IMG/VR virus record: IMGVR_UViG_3300049216_000076
Location: 1-20,348 of that record
From: a virus
Strand: one strand, 5' to 3'
DNA length: 20,348 nucleotides
The position numbers and the translations under genes were made by a program. Under the pieces are notes generated by a model, which worked only from the letters and a program-made list of their open reading frames with translations, did no database searches and was not told the DNA's origin. Positions 1 to 6,574 of the stretch are shown piece after piece. The stretch's first letter is position 1; each line of letters starts with the position of its first letter.

Positions 1-2
1 GC

Positions 3-683
3 AAGGCGTTTCCGCAGGTGGCCAACGTAGCGGTGATCGAGGTCGACGGCACGCTGGTGAACAAGAACGGCGCGCTGGGCCCTGATTGCGGGATGACGGG
101 CTACGACGGCATCCGCACGCAGTTCACCGCGGCATTGCAGGACCCAGCCGTGGCCGGCATCGCGTTCTACATCGAATCGCCTGGCGGCGAAGTGGCTGGC
201 TGCTTCGACCTGGCCGAGTTCGTCCTCGAGGCACGCGGCACCAAGCCGGTGCTTGCTCTGGTCGACGGCATGGCCGCCTCGGCCGCCTATGCACTGGCTT
301 CGGCCTGCGATCGCATCGCCTGCTCGTCGGTCGGCCTGGTCGGCTCGATCGGCGTGATCGTGGCGCACGCCGACTTCTCGAAAATGCTCGAGAAGGACGG
401 TGTCAACGTCAGCCTGATCTTCGCCGGCGCGCGCAAGGCGGACGGAAATCCCTTCAACCCGCTGCCGGCGGCGGTGCGCGCGTCCATCCAGGCCGAGATC
501 GACGCGGTGTGGGAGCAGTTCGCCGAGCTCGTCGCCCGCGGCCGCGGCCTGACCCCTCAGGCGGTGAAGAAGCTCGAGGCCGATTCCTTCCTCGCCGCCG
601 AAGGGGCGAAGAAAGGCCTGGTCGACGTCGTCATGTCGCCGGCCGACGCACTGGCTCAGTTCATCAAAAACCTCTCGTCGTGA
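3..683 (+). CDS. Capsid maturation protease, S49/SppA family (lambda gpC-like), 5'-truncated
   Basis: This is a serine protease of the S49 (signal peptide peptidase A) family that phages use to process the prohead. The frame is open to the left edge, with residues KAFPQ before the GTG at 18, so that GTG is probably internal and the true start lies outside the window. Numbering from the GTG, the ESPGGEV motif at 53-59 matches the oxyanion region. Ser88 in MAASAAY is the expected nucleophile. Lys140 in FAGARKADG lies 52 residues later, the spacing known for the Ser/Lys dyad of Bacillus SppA. A GSIGV motif sits between them. The protein stops at about 226 visible residues without the scaffold-like tail that many phage S49 proteases carry; that part appears to be the next gene, 14 bases downstream. 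Family assignment is firm; the role rests on its place before decoration and capsid genes. Confidence 0.92.
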   Translation, partial: KAFPQVANVAVIEVDGTLVNKNGALGPDCGMTGYDGIRTQFTAALQDPAVAGIAFYIESPGGEVAGCFDLAEFVLEARGTKPVLALVDGMAASAAYALASACDRIACSSVGLVGSIGVIVAHADFSKMLEKDGVNVSLIFAGARKADGNPFNPLPAAVRASIQAEIDAVWEQFAELVARGRGLTPQAVKKLEADSFLAAEGAKKGLVDVVMSPADALAQFIKNLSS

Positions 684-697
684 ATTGGAGGATTTCA

Positions 698-1324
698 ATG
701 TCAAAAGCGACACTTCTGGGGACGACTGCTCTCGCTTTCCTCGGGCTCGGCAAGGCCGACAAGCAGGACGGTGACGGTGGCAAGCCCGGCCAGACCAACG
801 TCAAGAACAAGGACAAGAAGCCCGGCAAATCGGATGGCGAGGACGAAGGCGAGAACGTCACCGGTGCCGAGGCGGCGCGCGCCGATTCCTACGAGGACGG
901 CGACGAGCCCGACGAGGACGACGAGCCCGAGGACGAGGACGACGACGACGACGAAACGGACGAGACGAAGCGCAAGAGCAAGGCGGCCGCCGCCCGCGCC
1001 CGCAACGCGCTGCGCCGTGCCGGCCATCGCCGCGGCGTCAAGGCCGAGCGCGCGCGCCTGGCGGCCGTCATGAACGGCCTCGAGCCCGGCAAGGTCGAGT
1101 TGGCGCTGCACCTGGCGCTCAACACCAACCTTCCGGTCGACCAGATCGCCGCGACCCTCAAGGCCGCGCCGGCCGGCAAGTCCGGCGGCCTCGCCGCTGC
1201 CATGGCGCGTGTCGAGGGCTCGACCAAGCCCGGCTTTGCCGGCGCCGGCGGGAGCAAGGGCCCGACGCTCAGCAGCCTCATGGCGGCCACGGTCGAGAAG
1301 ATGGCGGGCAAGAAGAAGGGCTGA
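698..1324 (+). CDS. Probable capsid scaffolding protein (Nu3-like), 208 aa
   Basis: The ATG at 698 follows a good ribosome binding site (TTGGAGG at 685-691), which favours it over upstream starts in the same frame that overlap the protease. The protein has a short hydrophobic N-terminus, a Lys/Gly-rich segment, then a very acidic Asp/Glu stretch at about residues 47-91, a basic Ala/Arg-rich helix at about 92-120, and a C-terminal region with ERARLAAVM and NLPVDQIAATLKAAP. The last region resembles the C-terminal part of many phage S49 and ClpP-type protease-scaffold fusions. In lambda the scaffold Nu3 is made from an internal start inside the protease gene C; here it appears as an independent gene directly after it. 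A charged, largely helical protein between protease and capsid fits a scaffold that is later degraded. The function is inferred from position and composition; no catalytic motif is visible. Confidence 0.7.
   Translation: MSKATLLGTTALAFLGLGKADKQDGDGGKPGQTNVKNKDKKPGKSDGEDEGENVTGAEAARADSYEDGDEPDEDDEPEDEDDDDDETDETKRKSKAAAARARNALRRAGHRRGVKAERARLAAVMNGLEPGKVELALHLALNTNLPVDQIAATLKAAPAGKSGGLAAAMARVEGSTKPGFAGAGGSKGPTLSSLMAATVEKMAGKKKG
891..969 (+). repeat. GAC/GAG low-complexity tract inside the scaffold gene
   Basis: A run of near-tandem GAC and GAG codons encodes the Asp/Glu-rich part of the scaffold-like protein. It includes five GAC codons in a row at about 937-952. Such tracts are prone to length change by slippage in multiples of three. 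Confidence 0.7.
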
Positions 1325-1341
1325 CGCTTCGGCCCTTCCTT

Positions 1342-1356
1342 CGCGGCTTCCCCGCG
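1342..1356 (+). terminator. Small GC hairpin between scaffold and decoration genes
   Basis: CGCGG at 1342-1346 pairs with CCGCG at 1352-1356 around a 5-base loop, followed by TAATTCGTTTT. The stem is short and the T-run interrupted, so this is at best a weak terminator or an mRNA-processing structure. Confidence 0.25.
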
Positions 1357-1389
1357 TAATTCGTTTTCAACCCCTAGTCGGAGAATCCG

Positions 1390-1785
1390 ATGACGACCCT
1401 CACCGAAAAAAACTACGTTGCCGATCTCGTCAAGCGCGAGCCCGAGCAACTGATCTCGCGCAAGCTCGTGACGTTGGCGGCCGGCAGCGGCGTTCTGGCA
1501 CGCGGCACGGTGCTTGGCACCATCACCGCCTCCGGCAAATTCAAGCCCTATGACCCGACGGCGGTTGACGGCAGCCAGCTCACCGCCGCCGGCGATCTCG
1601 CCATCCTGCTCGACGACGCCGTCGACACGACGGCCGACGTTGCCAATGCGCGGGTGATCTGGGCGCTCGGCGTTGTCGACTCTGCGTTCCTGCAATGGAG
1701 CGCGGGCGTCACGACGCAGAACCACAAGAACGCCGCCTACGCGGGCCTGGCGCTCACGCTGTTGTCGGTCCTCACGCCGGCCTAG
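1390..1785 (+). CDS. Head decoration protein, lambda gpD family (HDPD), 131 aa
   Basis: This protein is expected to bind the outside of the expanded capsid at its three-fold axes and stabilise it against internal DNA pressure. The sequence shows the features of the bacteriophage lambda head decoration protein D family: an N-terminal VKREPEQLISRKLVTL segment, a ...GTVLGTI... strand, the SGKFKPYDP motif, then a GDLAILLDDAVDTTA segment and a final hydrophobic strand. The length, 131 residues, is slightly more than lambda gpD (110). It lies between the scaffold-like and major capsid genes, the same order as lambda C-Nu3-D-E. The ATG at 1390 is preceded by GGAGA. A strong hairpin with a T-rich tail follows the gene, suggesting its transcript level is set separately from that of the capsid gene. 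Confidence 0.9.
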   Translation: MTTLTEKNYVADLVKREPEQLISRKLVTLAAGSGVLARGTVLGTITASGKFKPYDPTAVDGSQLTAAGDLAILLDDAVDTTADVANARVIWALGVVDSAFLQWSAGVTTQNHKNAAYAGLALTLLSVLTPA

Positions 1786-1813
1786 TCGCCGGCCTGGCCG
1801 TCGGCATCCACCC

Positions 1814-1847
1814 CGCCGCGCCGATGCAATGGCGCGGCGTTCTTTTT
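1814..1847 (+). terminator. Intrinsic terminator/attenuator-like hairpin between decoration and capsid genes
   Basis: CGCCGCGCC at 1814-1822 pairs perfectly with GGCGCGGCG at 1831-1839 (9 bp, all G:C) around the 8-base loop GATGCAAT. TTCTTTTT follows at 1840-1847. This has the form of a Rho-independent terminator on the + strand. It lies inside the late gene cluster, so it would act as a partial terminator, an antiterminated site or a 3'-end stabiliser for the decoration-gene mRNA. Confidence 0.6.
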
Positions 1848-1870
1848 CCTCTCAAACCCGGAGCCACGCG

Positions 1871-2932
1871 ATGGAATCGGTTCTCAATGTCTTCAACCAG
1901 GACGCCTTCTCGGTCCTGGAGCTCTCGAAAGCAATCGACCTGGTCCCCATCAAGTGGGGCCGCATCGGCGAGCTCGACGTGTTCCCCGAACAGGGCGTCG
2001 AGACGACCGCGGTCATGGTCGAGTATCGCAACAACCAGCTGAACCTGCTGCCGACCAAACCGCGCGGGTCGCCCTCGAGCCTGGGCGGCGTCGGCCGGCG
2101 CTACGTCAAGAGCTTCACCATCCCGCACATCCCGCACGAGGACGTGGTGCGCGGCGACGAGATCCAGAACGTGCGCGCCTTCGGCCTGCCGGTCCGGATG
2201 GAGACGGTGATGAACGTGGTGAACCGCAAGCTGCTCACCATGGCGAACAAGCACGACATCACGCTCGAGCACCTGCGCGCCGGTGCCCTGCAGGGCATCA
2301 TCTACGACGCCGACAACGCGACCGTGATCCTGAACCTCTTCACCGAGTTCGGCATCACTGCGCCGCTGGTGAATTTCAATTTCGCCGGTCCGCCGACGGA
2401 CCTGCAGATGATCCAGAATTGCAACAAGATCAAGCGCTGGACCCAGGACCATCTGCTCGGCGACACCTTCGACCACGTCCACGCGCTCTGCTCGCCGTCC
2501 TTCTTCGACAACCTGATCGCCAACCCGACGGTGCTCGAGGCCTACAAGCTGTTCACGTCGCTGCAGGCGGTCAATCCGCTGCGCGACGACGTGCGCCGCA
2601 AGTTCGTCTGGCAGGACATCGTCTGGGAAGAGTATCGCGCCTATGCCGGTTACGAGGCGGCCGACGGCACGGTGACGACCGAGAATTTCATCGCCGACGG
2701 CGACTGCCGCTTCTTCCCGGTGGGCACGACCTTCTCGTTCGCGACCTACTTCGGGCCGCCGACCTTCCTCGAGGCCGTCAACGTGCCTGGCATGAAGCGC
2801 TATGCCAAGCAGGCGCCTGAGAAGTTCAACCGCTGGATCGACATCTACACCGAGTCGAACCCGTTGCCGATCTGCATGAAGCCGGCGCTGCTCATCCGCG
2901 GCACGGTGGGCACCGGCGCCACCAACATCTGA
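1871..2932 (+). CDS. Major capsid protein, lambda gpE family, 353 aa
   Basis: This is the main shell subunit of the head. The 353 residues match the usual length of the phage major capsid protein E family (lambda gpE has 341). Characteristic stretches include LVPIKWGRIGELDVF near residues 24-38, the VEYRNNQLNLLPTKPRG segment, KSFTIPHIPHEDVV, and the DDVRRKFVWQDIVWEEYRAY segment, followed by a C-terminal part in which FFPVGTTFSFATYFGPP and ESNPLPICMKPALLI are typical of this family. The ATG at 1871 is chosen because CGGAG lies a suitable distance upstream and because the protein then begins like other gpE proteins; the same open frame extends upstream only through the hairpin and decoration gene. 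A gene-specific hairpin lies on each side. Family assignment is confident. Confidence 0.93.
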   Translation: MESVLNVFNQDAFSVLELSKAIDLVPIKWGRIGELDVFPEQGVETTAVMVEYRNNQLNLLPTKPRGSPSSLGGVGRRYVKSFTIPHIPHEDVVRGDEIQNVRAFGLPVRMETVMNVVNRKLLTMANKHDITLEHLRAGALQGIIYDADNATVILNLFTEFGITAPLVNFNFAGPPTDLQMIQNCNKIKRWTQDHLLGDTFDHVHALCSPSFFDNLIANPTVLEAYKLFTSLQAVNPLRDDVRRKFVWQDIVWEEYRAYAGYEAADGTVTTENFIADGDCRFFPVGTTFSFATYFGPPTFLEAVNVPGMKRYAKQAPEKFNRWIDIYTESNPLPICMKPALLIRGTVGTGATNI

Positions 2933-2958
2933 GCGCTTCTTCGCTCACCTTTCCGGCA

Positions 2959-2989
2959 GGGGCCCGGCGGCGAACGCCGTTCGGGTCCC
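2959..2989 (+). terminator. Stem-loop downstream of the capsid gene
   Basis: GGGGCCCG at 2959-2966 pairs with CGGGTCCC at 2982-2989 (8 bp with one G:U), with an inner CGGC/GCCG stem and GAAC loop at 2968-2979. No clear T-run follows, so termination is doubtful; it could protect the 3' end of the abundant capsid mRNA. The inner part contains one copy of the CGAACGNCGTTCG palindrome (2971-2983). Confidence 0.4.
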
Positions 2990-3055
2990 TCCCGATTCCC
3001 CATGCGGCGCGCCCGTTGCCGTATCGGCAATCGTTCCACCTTAAGGAGAACCATC

Positions 3056-3238
3056 ATGCTGGTCCGTTTCAATCGCGAGTTCACCAAGCGCCTCGACGTC
3101 AACAAGGCGAAGACCTGGCCGCAGGGCTGGTCGGGCGAGCTCGACGACAAGATCGCCGCCGAGGCGGTGAAGGCCGGCGTTGCGATCGACATGACACCGA
3201 AGCCCGAACCGAAGGTCGACGCCAAGCCCAAGGAGTAG
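3056..3238 (+). CDS. Small protein of unknown function in the lambda FI position, 60 aa
   Basis: The ATG at 3056 follows AAGGAG at 3043-3048, an excellent ribosome binding site that rules out the upstream in-frame ATG at 3002. The product begins MLVRFNREFTKRL, continues with a WPQGWSGELDDKIAAEAVKAGVAI core, and ends in a Pro/Lys-rich charged tail. Small proteins of this pattern, with a basic beta-strand start and an AAxxAVxAGxA helix, often sit directly after phage capsid genes, but I know no established function. Its place corresponds to lambda FI, with no recognisable similarity to it. The stop lies three bases before the GTG of the next gene, whose ribosome binding site it contains, so the two are probably translationally coupled. 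Confidence 0.75.
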   Translation: MLVRFNREFTKRLDVNKAKTWPQGWSGELDDKIAAEAVKAGVAIDMTPKPEPKVDAKPKE

Positions 3239-3241
3239 CGC

Positions 3242-3616
3242 GTGGCCGACACCACCTGGCGCGACCTGGCCAACCTGGTCGACGGCGAGGTCGTGTCGGC
3301 CTTCGACGAGACGGGTGTCGAGCTGCAAAAGATGGCGAACGGCGTCGCGCAGGGGGCGCCGATTCCCTTGCCGTGCGAGTTCGAGCCCGCCTATGTCGAC
3401 GAGCGCCTGGTGGACGGCCAGGTGGTGAGCACGACCCGGCCGGCGGCCTGGTTGCACAATGACGACCTCGCCAAGGCGGCCACGACGGTCGCGGTCAATG
3501 ATCGGCTGATCCTGACGATCGGCCCGAGCGCCGGAACCTATACCGTCGACTCGCTCGAGCCGAACAACGACCGCACCGGCGTCATGCTGCGGCTCAAGGT
3601 GTCCAAGACGTCGTAA
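3242..3616 (+). CDS. Probable head-tail joining protein (lambda FII-like / Gifsy-2-like), 124 aa
   Basis: The GTG at 3242 follows AAGGAG at 3229-3234 with good spacing. The C-terminal half shows the pattern of head-tail connector proteins of the FII/Gifsy-2 group: a segment with RPAAWLHNDDLAKA, a strand DRLILTI, then GTYTVDSLEPNNDRTGVMLRLKV, which matches the usual 'low-complexity domain, Y-x-V, Asp-x-x-G, L-x-L' ending. In lambda, FII attaches to the portal-completed head and forms the docking site for the tail. The gene lies between the capsid module and the tail-terminator candidate, exactly where such a joiner is expected. Sequence resemblance is modest, so the call depends on both pattern and position. 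Confidence 0.65.
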   Translation: MADTTWRDLANLVDGEVVSAFDETGVELQKMANGVAQGAPIPLPCEFEPAYVDERLVDGQVVSTTRPAAWLHNDDLAKAATTVAVNDRLILTIGPSAGTYTVDSLEPNNDRTGVMLRLKVSKTS

Positions 3617-3637
3617 TCGCCGGACCAGGAGCGACCG

Positions 3638-4240
3638 ATGCCGCCACCGCCGCCCCTCTTTTACGGCGAGACGCTGGCGCAGGAGGCGATCACGCGAGTC
3701 CAGGCCGCGATCGCGGCCGCCCCGGCCGGGAGCGCCTTCGTCGGCCTCTATTTCATGCAGAACCGCTGGCAGGAAGTGCCCGACGGCACCCTGAAAGCGC
3801 TCTCCATTCACTTCGCCGGCGAGCGCGGCGCCGGCATGAACCGGCACATCCCGCAGTTCGAGCTCACCAGCTCGCTGCACATCAACGCCTACGCCGCGGT
3901 CGGCCGCGAGGACGGCGTCAATCCCGACGTCCTGTCGTCGCAAATCGCGCGCGCGGTGCTCGAGCTCTTGCTCGAGGACACGACCTACCTGCAGCTCTTC
4001 GCCTGGGTCGAGGATTACGACTTCGAGAAGGCGGACGCCACGATCGGCAAGGACGCCACGCGCTACGACTCGGTGGTCTTCACCATCAAGCTCGAGCTCA
4101 AGGGCGGCCAGACGATCTACGCGCCGGCCGTGCCGGCCGCGGCGACGCCGCTGCAGGTCGTCGACACGCAACTGACGCCGACCATCGACGGCGAGGCGGC
4201 CGATATCATGGTCGAGCAGGAAATCGAGCTGCCGCAATAG
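3638..4240 (+). CDS. Probable tail terminator/completion protein (Mu gp37 position), 200 aa
   Basis: Located between the head-tail joiner and the DUF2635-sheath pair, this is the position of Mu gp37 (DUF1834) or the lambda gpU/Z group. Those proteins cap the tail tube and provide the head-binding face. The protein has an alpha/beta appearance: an N-terminal helix with ITRVQAAIAAA, strands with ELTSSLHINAYAAV, a long helix DVLSSQIARAVLELLLED, and strands ending VVFTIKLEL, consistent with the tail terminator fold. The ATG at 3638 has AGGAG at 3627-3631, six bases upstream, so the start is well supported. This makes residues 2-6 five consecutive prolines, an unusual feature that would stall ribosomes without EF-P. 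Function is inferred mainly from context. Confidence 0.6.
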   Translation: MPPPPPLFYGETLAQEAITRVQAAIAAAPAGSAFVGLYFMQNRWQEVPDGTLKALSIHFAGERGAGMNRHIPQFELTSSLHINAYAAVGREDGVNPDVLSSQIARAVLELLLEDTTYLQLFAWVEDYDFEKADATIGKDATRYDSVVFTIKLELKGGQTIYAPAVPAAATPLQVVDTQLTPTIDGEAADIMVEQEIELPQ

Positions 4241-4250
4241 ACGAGGTCCC

Positions 4251-4484
4251 ATGCTCAAGAAGTATTTCACGCCCGGTACGACGACGATCGACGGCAAGGT
4301 CGTGCCGCTGAAAATCCCGCACCCGCAAACCCGCAATATCGTGCCGGAAGAGGGCATGTGGGTCGCGGACAATCCGTACTGGCATCGCCTGGTGGCGAGC
4401 GGCGACGGCACCCTGGCCGACACAGCGCCGTCAGGCAGCGATGGCGCGATGGCGCCGGCGCCGGAAGGGCCCACCACCACCTGA
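4251..4484 (+). CDS. DUF2635 protein (Mu gp38-like), 77 aa
   Basis: The central part, with KIPHPQTRNIVPEEGMWV followed by DNPYWHRLVASGD, matches the DUF2635 signature (Pro-rich start, 'LPeeGxxV', 'YWxRRLxxGD'). This family almost always lies directly before the contractile tail sheath gene, as Mu gp38 lies before L. Its role is not established; a small structural or assembly factor of the tail is likely. The C-terminal 20 residues are a low-complexity Ser/Gly/Pro/Thr extension beyond the conserved domain. The ATG at 4251 is 10 bases after the preceding stop, with GAGG at 4243-4246. Confidence 0.8.
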   Translation: MLKKYFTPGTTTIDGKVVPLKIPHPQTRNIVPEEGMWVADNPYWHRLVASGDGTLADTAPSGSDGAMAPAPEGPTTT

Positions 4485-4531
4485 CGAGCGTGCCCGGCGC
4501 GCGCGGTTCAACCCCTTGAGAGGATTTCGCC

Positions 4532-6049
4532 ATGTTGGACATTCCCTTCAACCAGATCCCGAGCGCGCTGCGTCTGCCGGGGGCCTTCATCGAAATCGAC
4601 GCCTCCAGGGCCGGCCGCTCGTTCGACCCGGGGCGGTGCCTCCTGATCGGCCAGGCCTCGGCGATCGCCTTGCCGGCGGTGGCGAACACGCCGCTGCCGA
4701 TCGGCTCGAAGAACGACGCCGACGCCGCCTTCGGCGCGGGTTCGATCCTCTCGAACATGGTGGCCGCCTGGCGCGCGGCCGACCCGTTCGGCCTCATCAA
4801 TTGCCTGCCGATCGCCGACGCCGGCGGCGGCGTGGCCGCGACCGGCACCATCACCGTGACCGCCGCGGCGACCGGTCCGGGCTCCATCCCGATCTATGTC
4901 GGCGACACCAAGGTGCTGGTGGCGGTGGCCGGCACCGAGACGATCAACCAGACGGCGACGGCGATCGCGGCGGCGATCAACGCCAACCCCGACCTGCCGG
5001 TGACGGCGGCCGCGGTCAACGCGGTGGTGACGCTCACGGCGCGGAACAAGGGCACGCTGGGCAACGATATCCAGCTCGCGCTCGCCTATCTCGGCGCGCC
5101 GGCAGGCGAGGTCCTGCCGCCGACCTTCGCCGCGGCAATCGTCGCCATGGGCGGCGCCGTCGCCGGCGTCAACGACCCGGATATCACGGCCGCGCTCGCC
5201 AACCTGGGCGACACCACCTACGACTACATCGTCATGGCGTTCACCGACGCCACGAACATGACGGCCGCGGCCAACTTCATGAACGCCGCGACCGAGGGGC
5301 GCTGGGCCTACGACAAGATGCTGTGGGGTCATGTCTTCACCGTCAAGCGCGCGACCTACGCCAACCTGGTGACCTACGGCCTCGGCCGCAACGATCCGCA
5401 CATTTCGGTGCTCGGCGTCTACCAGACGCAGACCACGATTTGGAAATGGATCGCCGCCGCAGTCGGCGTCTCGGCCATCGCGCTGCGCAACGATCCGGCG
5501 CGCCCGGTCCAGGGCATCCAGATCCCCGGCGTCATGGCGCCGCCGATCGGCTCGGCGGGCCTGTTCACCAAGACCGAGCGGCAGGCGCTTCTCTGGTCCG
5601 GCATCTCGACCTACACGGTCGACCAGTACGGCAACTGCTACGTCGAGCGCCTGATTTCGACCTACCAGCTCAACCAGAACGACATCCCGGACGACGCCTG
5701 GCTGTCGGTCGAGAAGAACTTCACGCTGATGGCGGTCAACCGCCGCCTGCGCGCCAACCTGCTGGCCGACTTCCCGCGCTACAAGCTGGCGGCTGACGGC
5801 ACGCGCATCGCGCCCGGCGCGGCCGTCACCACGCCCGGCAAGCTGCGCGGCTGGCTCGTCGCGCAACTGCGCATCATGGAAGAGCGTGACGGCTGGCTGC
5901 AGAACGTCGACGCCTTCAAGGACCAGGTGCTCGTCCAGATCAACGGCAATAACCCGGACCGGGTCGACATGCTGTTCCCTCCCTCGCTCATCGGCCAGCT
6001 CCGCACCTTCGCGGTGCTCAACCAGTTCCATATCTACCCGACACCGTAG
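4532..6049 (+). CDS. Contractile tail sheath protein (Mu gpL family), 505 aa
   Basis: This protein polymerises around the tail tube and contracts on infection. The N-terminus (IPFNQIPSALRLPGAFIEID) is the classic Mu-like sheath start, with a Pro-Gly before the first beta strand. Residues about 108-190 form a small inserted domain rich in Ala/Thr/Val that includes IPIYVGDTKVLVAVAGTET. The conserved core follows, with the C-terminal stretch VQINGNNPDRVDMLFPPS, then QLRTFAVLNQFHIYP, which forms the strand-exchange end typical of gpL. The length is normal for the family (Mu L, 495). The ATG at 4532 follows AGAGGA. A large hairpin follows before the tube gene. Confidence 0.95.
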   Translation: MLDIPFNQIPSALRLPGAFIEIDASRAGRSFDPGRCLLIGQASAIALPAVANTPLPIGSKNDADAAFGAGSILSNMVAAWRAADPFGLINCLPIADAGGGVAATGTITVTAAATGPGSIPIYVGDTKVLVAVAGTETINQTATAIAAAINANPDLPVTAAAVNAVVTLTARNKGTLGNDIQLALAYLGAPAGEVLPPTFAAAIVAMGGAVAGVNDPDITAALANLGDTTYDYIVMAFTDATNMTAAANFMNAATEGRWAYDKMLWGHVFTVKRATYANLVTYGLGRNDPHISVLGVYQTQTTIWKWIAAAVGVSAIALRNDPARPVQGIQIPGVMAPPIGSAGLFTKTERQALLWSGISTYTVDQYGNCYVERLISTYQLNQNDIPDDAWLSVEKNFTLMAVNRRLRANLLADFPRYKLAADGTRIAPGAAVTTPGKLRGWLVAQLRIMEERDGWLQNVDAFKDQVLVQINGNNPDRVDMLFPPSLIGQLRTFAVLNQFHIYPTP

Positions 6050-6087
6050 CCGCCGCCGGCGGCGGCCGAGGCGCAATCGGCCGCCTC

Positions 6088-6136
6088 CCCCGAACGCCGT
6101 TCGCCCGCCCTTACCCCCGGGCGGCGGCGTTCGGGG
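6088..6136 (+). terminator. Long hairpin between sheath and tube genes
   Basis: CCCCGAACGCCG (6088-6099) pairs perfectly over 12 bp with CGGCGTTCGGGG (6125-6136). An inner 6-bp stem, CGCCCG (6102-6107) with CGGGCG (6118-6123), extends it. The sequence TTTCCATTCGTCTTTCC follows. It resembles an intrinsic terminator with an imperfect T-tract and would make sheath and tube expression separable. It contains one CGAACGNCGTTCG palindrome at 6091-6103. Confidence 0.5.
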
Positions 6137-6167
6137 TTTCCATTCGTCTTTCCCAGGAGAGTGAACG

Positions 6168-6545
6168 ATGTCCACCACCAAGCCCATCGGCGGCTATGGC
6201 GACGTGAGCTACAACGGCAACGTGCTGCCGTTTCTCGGGTCGCTGACCTGGAATTTCCAGCAATTCAAGAGCACGGCCGTGGCGGGCCGCGACGGCCGCA
6301 TTCACGGCAGCCGGCTCGAGCCCAGCGTGCCCTATATCGAGGGCGAGTTTTCCTTCGACGGCAGCTACACCACCGCCGCCCTCGAGGCGATCGCCGACGC
6401 CACCATCTCGGTGACGCTCGCCACCAAAATGCAGCTGGTGCTGCGCGGCGCCAAGGTCGCCGGCGAAATCGCCCCCGAGGGCGACGACGGCAAGGTCAAG
6501 CTGCGCTTCGAGGGCACCGGCGGCGACGAGCTCCAGCCCGCTTGA
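6168..6545 (+). CDS. Tail tube protein (Mu gpM family), 125 aa
   Basis: This is the subunit of the inner tube through which DNA passes. The sequence matches the Mu M/tail-tube family: an N-terminal GGYGDVSYNGNVLPFLGSL segment with the expected 'G-x-x-x-V-x-x-x-G' start, a Thr/Gly-rich middle with RDGRIHGSRLEPSVPYIEGEF, then the GSYTTAALEAIADATISVTLATK stretch, and a final beta sheet in which KVKLRFEGTGGDE forms the end. The length of 125 residues agrees with Mu M (118). The start at 6168 has AGGAG at 6155-6159, eight bases upstream. It lies directly after the sheath gene, as in Mu L-M. Confidence 0.93.
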   Translation: MSTTKPIGGYGDVSYNGNVLPFLGSLTWNFQQFKSTAVAGRDGRIHGSRLEPSVPYIEGEFSFDGSYTTAALEAIADATISVTLATKMQLVLRGAKVAGEIAPEGDDGKVKLRFEGTGGDELQPA

Positions 6546-6574
6546 TCGCCTGAAACCCGCAAGAGAGAAGACGC

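Noticed and set aside
86-697. Extension of the scaffold gene upstream through the protease (lambda-like nesting in another frame)
   Set aside because: The upstream part is a different frame from the protease and is Arg-rich shadow sequence; the ribosome binding site at 685-691 marks the start at 698. In lambda the nested gene is in the same frame.
3041-4480. Minus-strand open frame of 479 codons across four small plus-strand genes
   Set aside because: No recognisable domain, and the plus-strand genes beneath it have ribosome binding sites and family patterns.
4508-6187. Long minus-strand open frame opposite the sheath gene
   Set aside because: Composition is dominated by Arg, Gly and Asp repeats, which is the mirror of the sheath codon pattern; the plus strand encodes a clear sheath protein.
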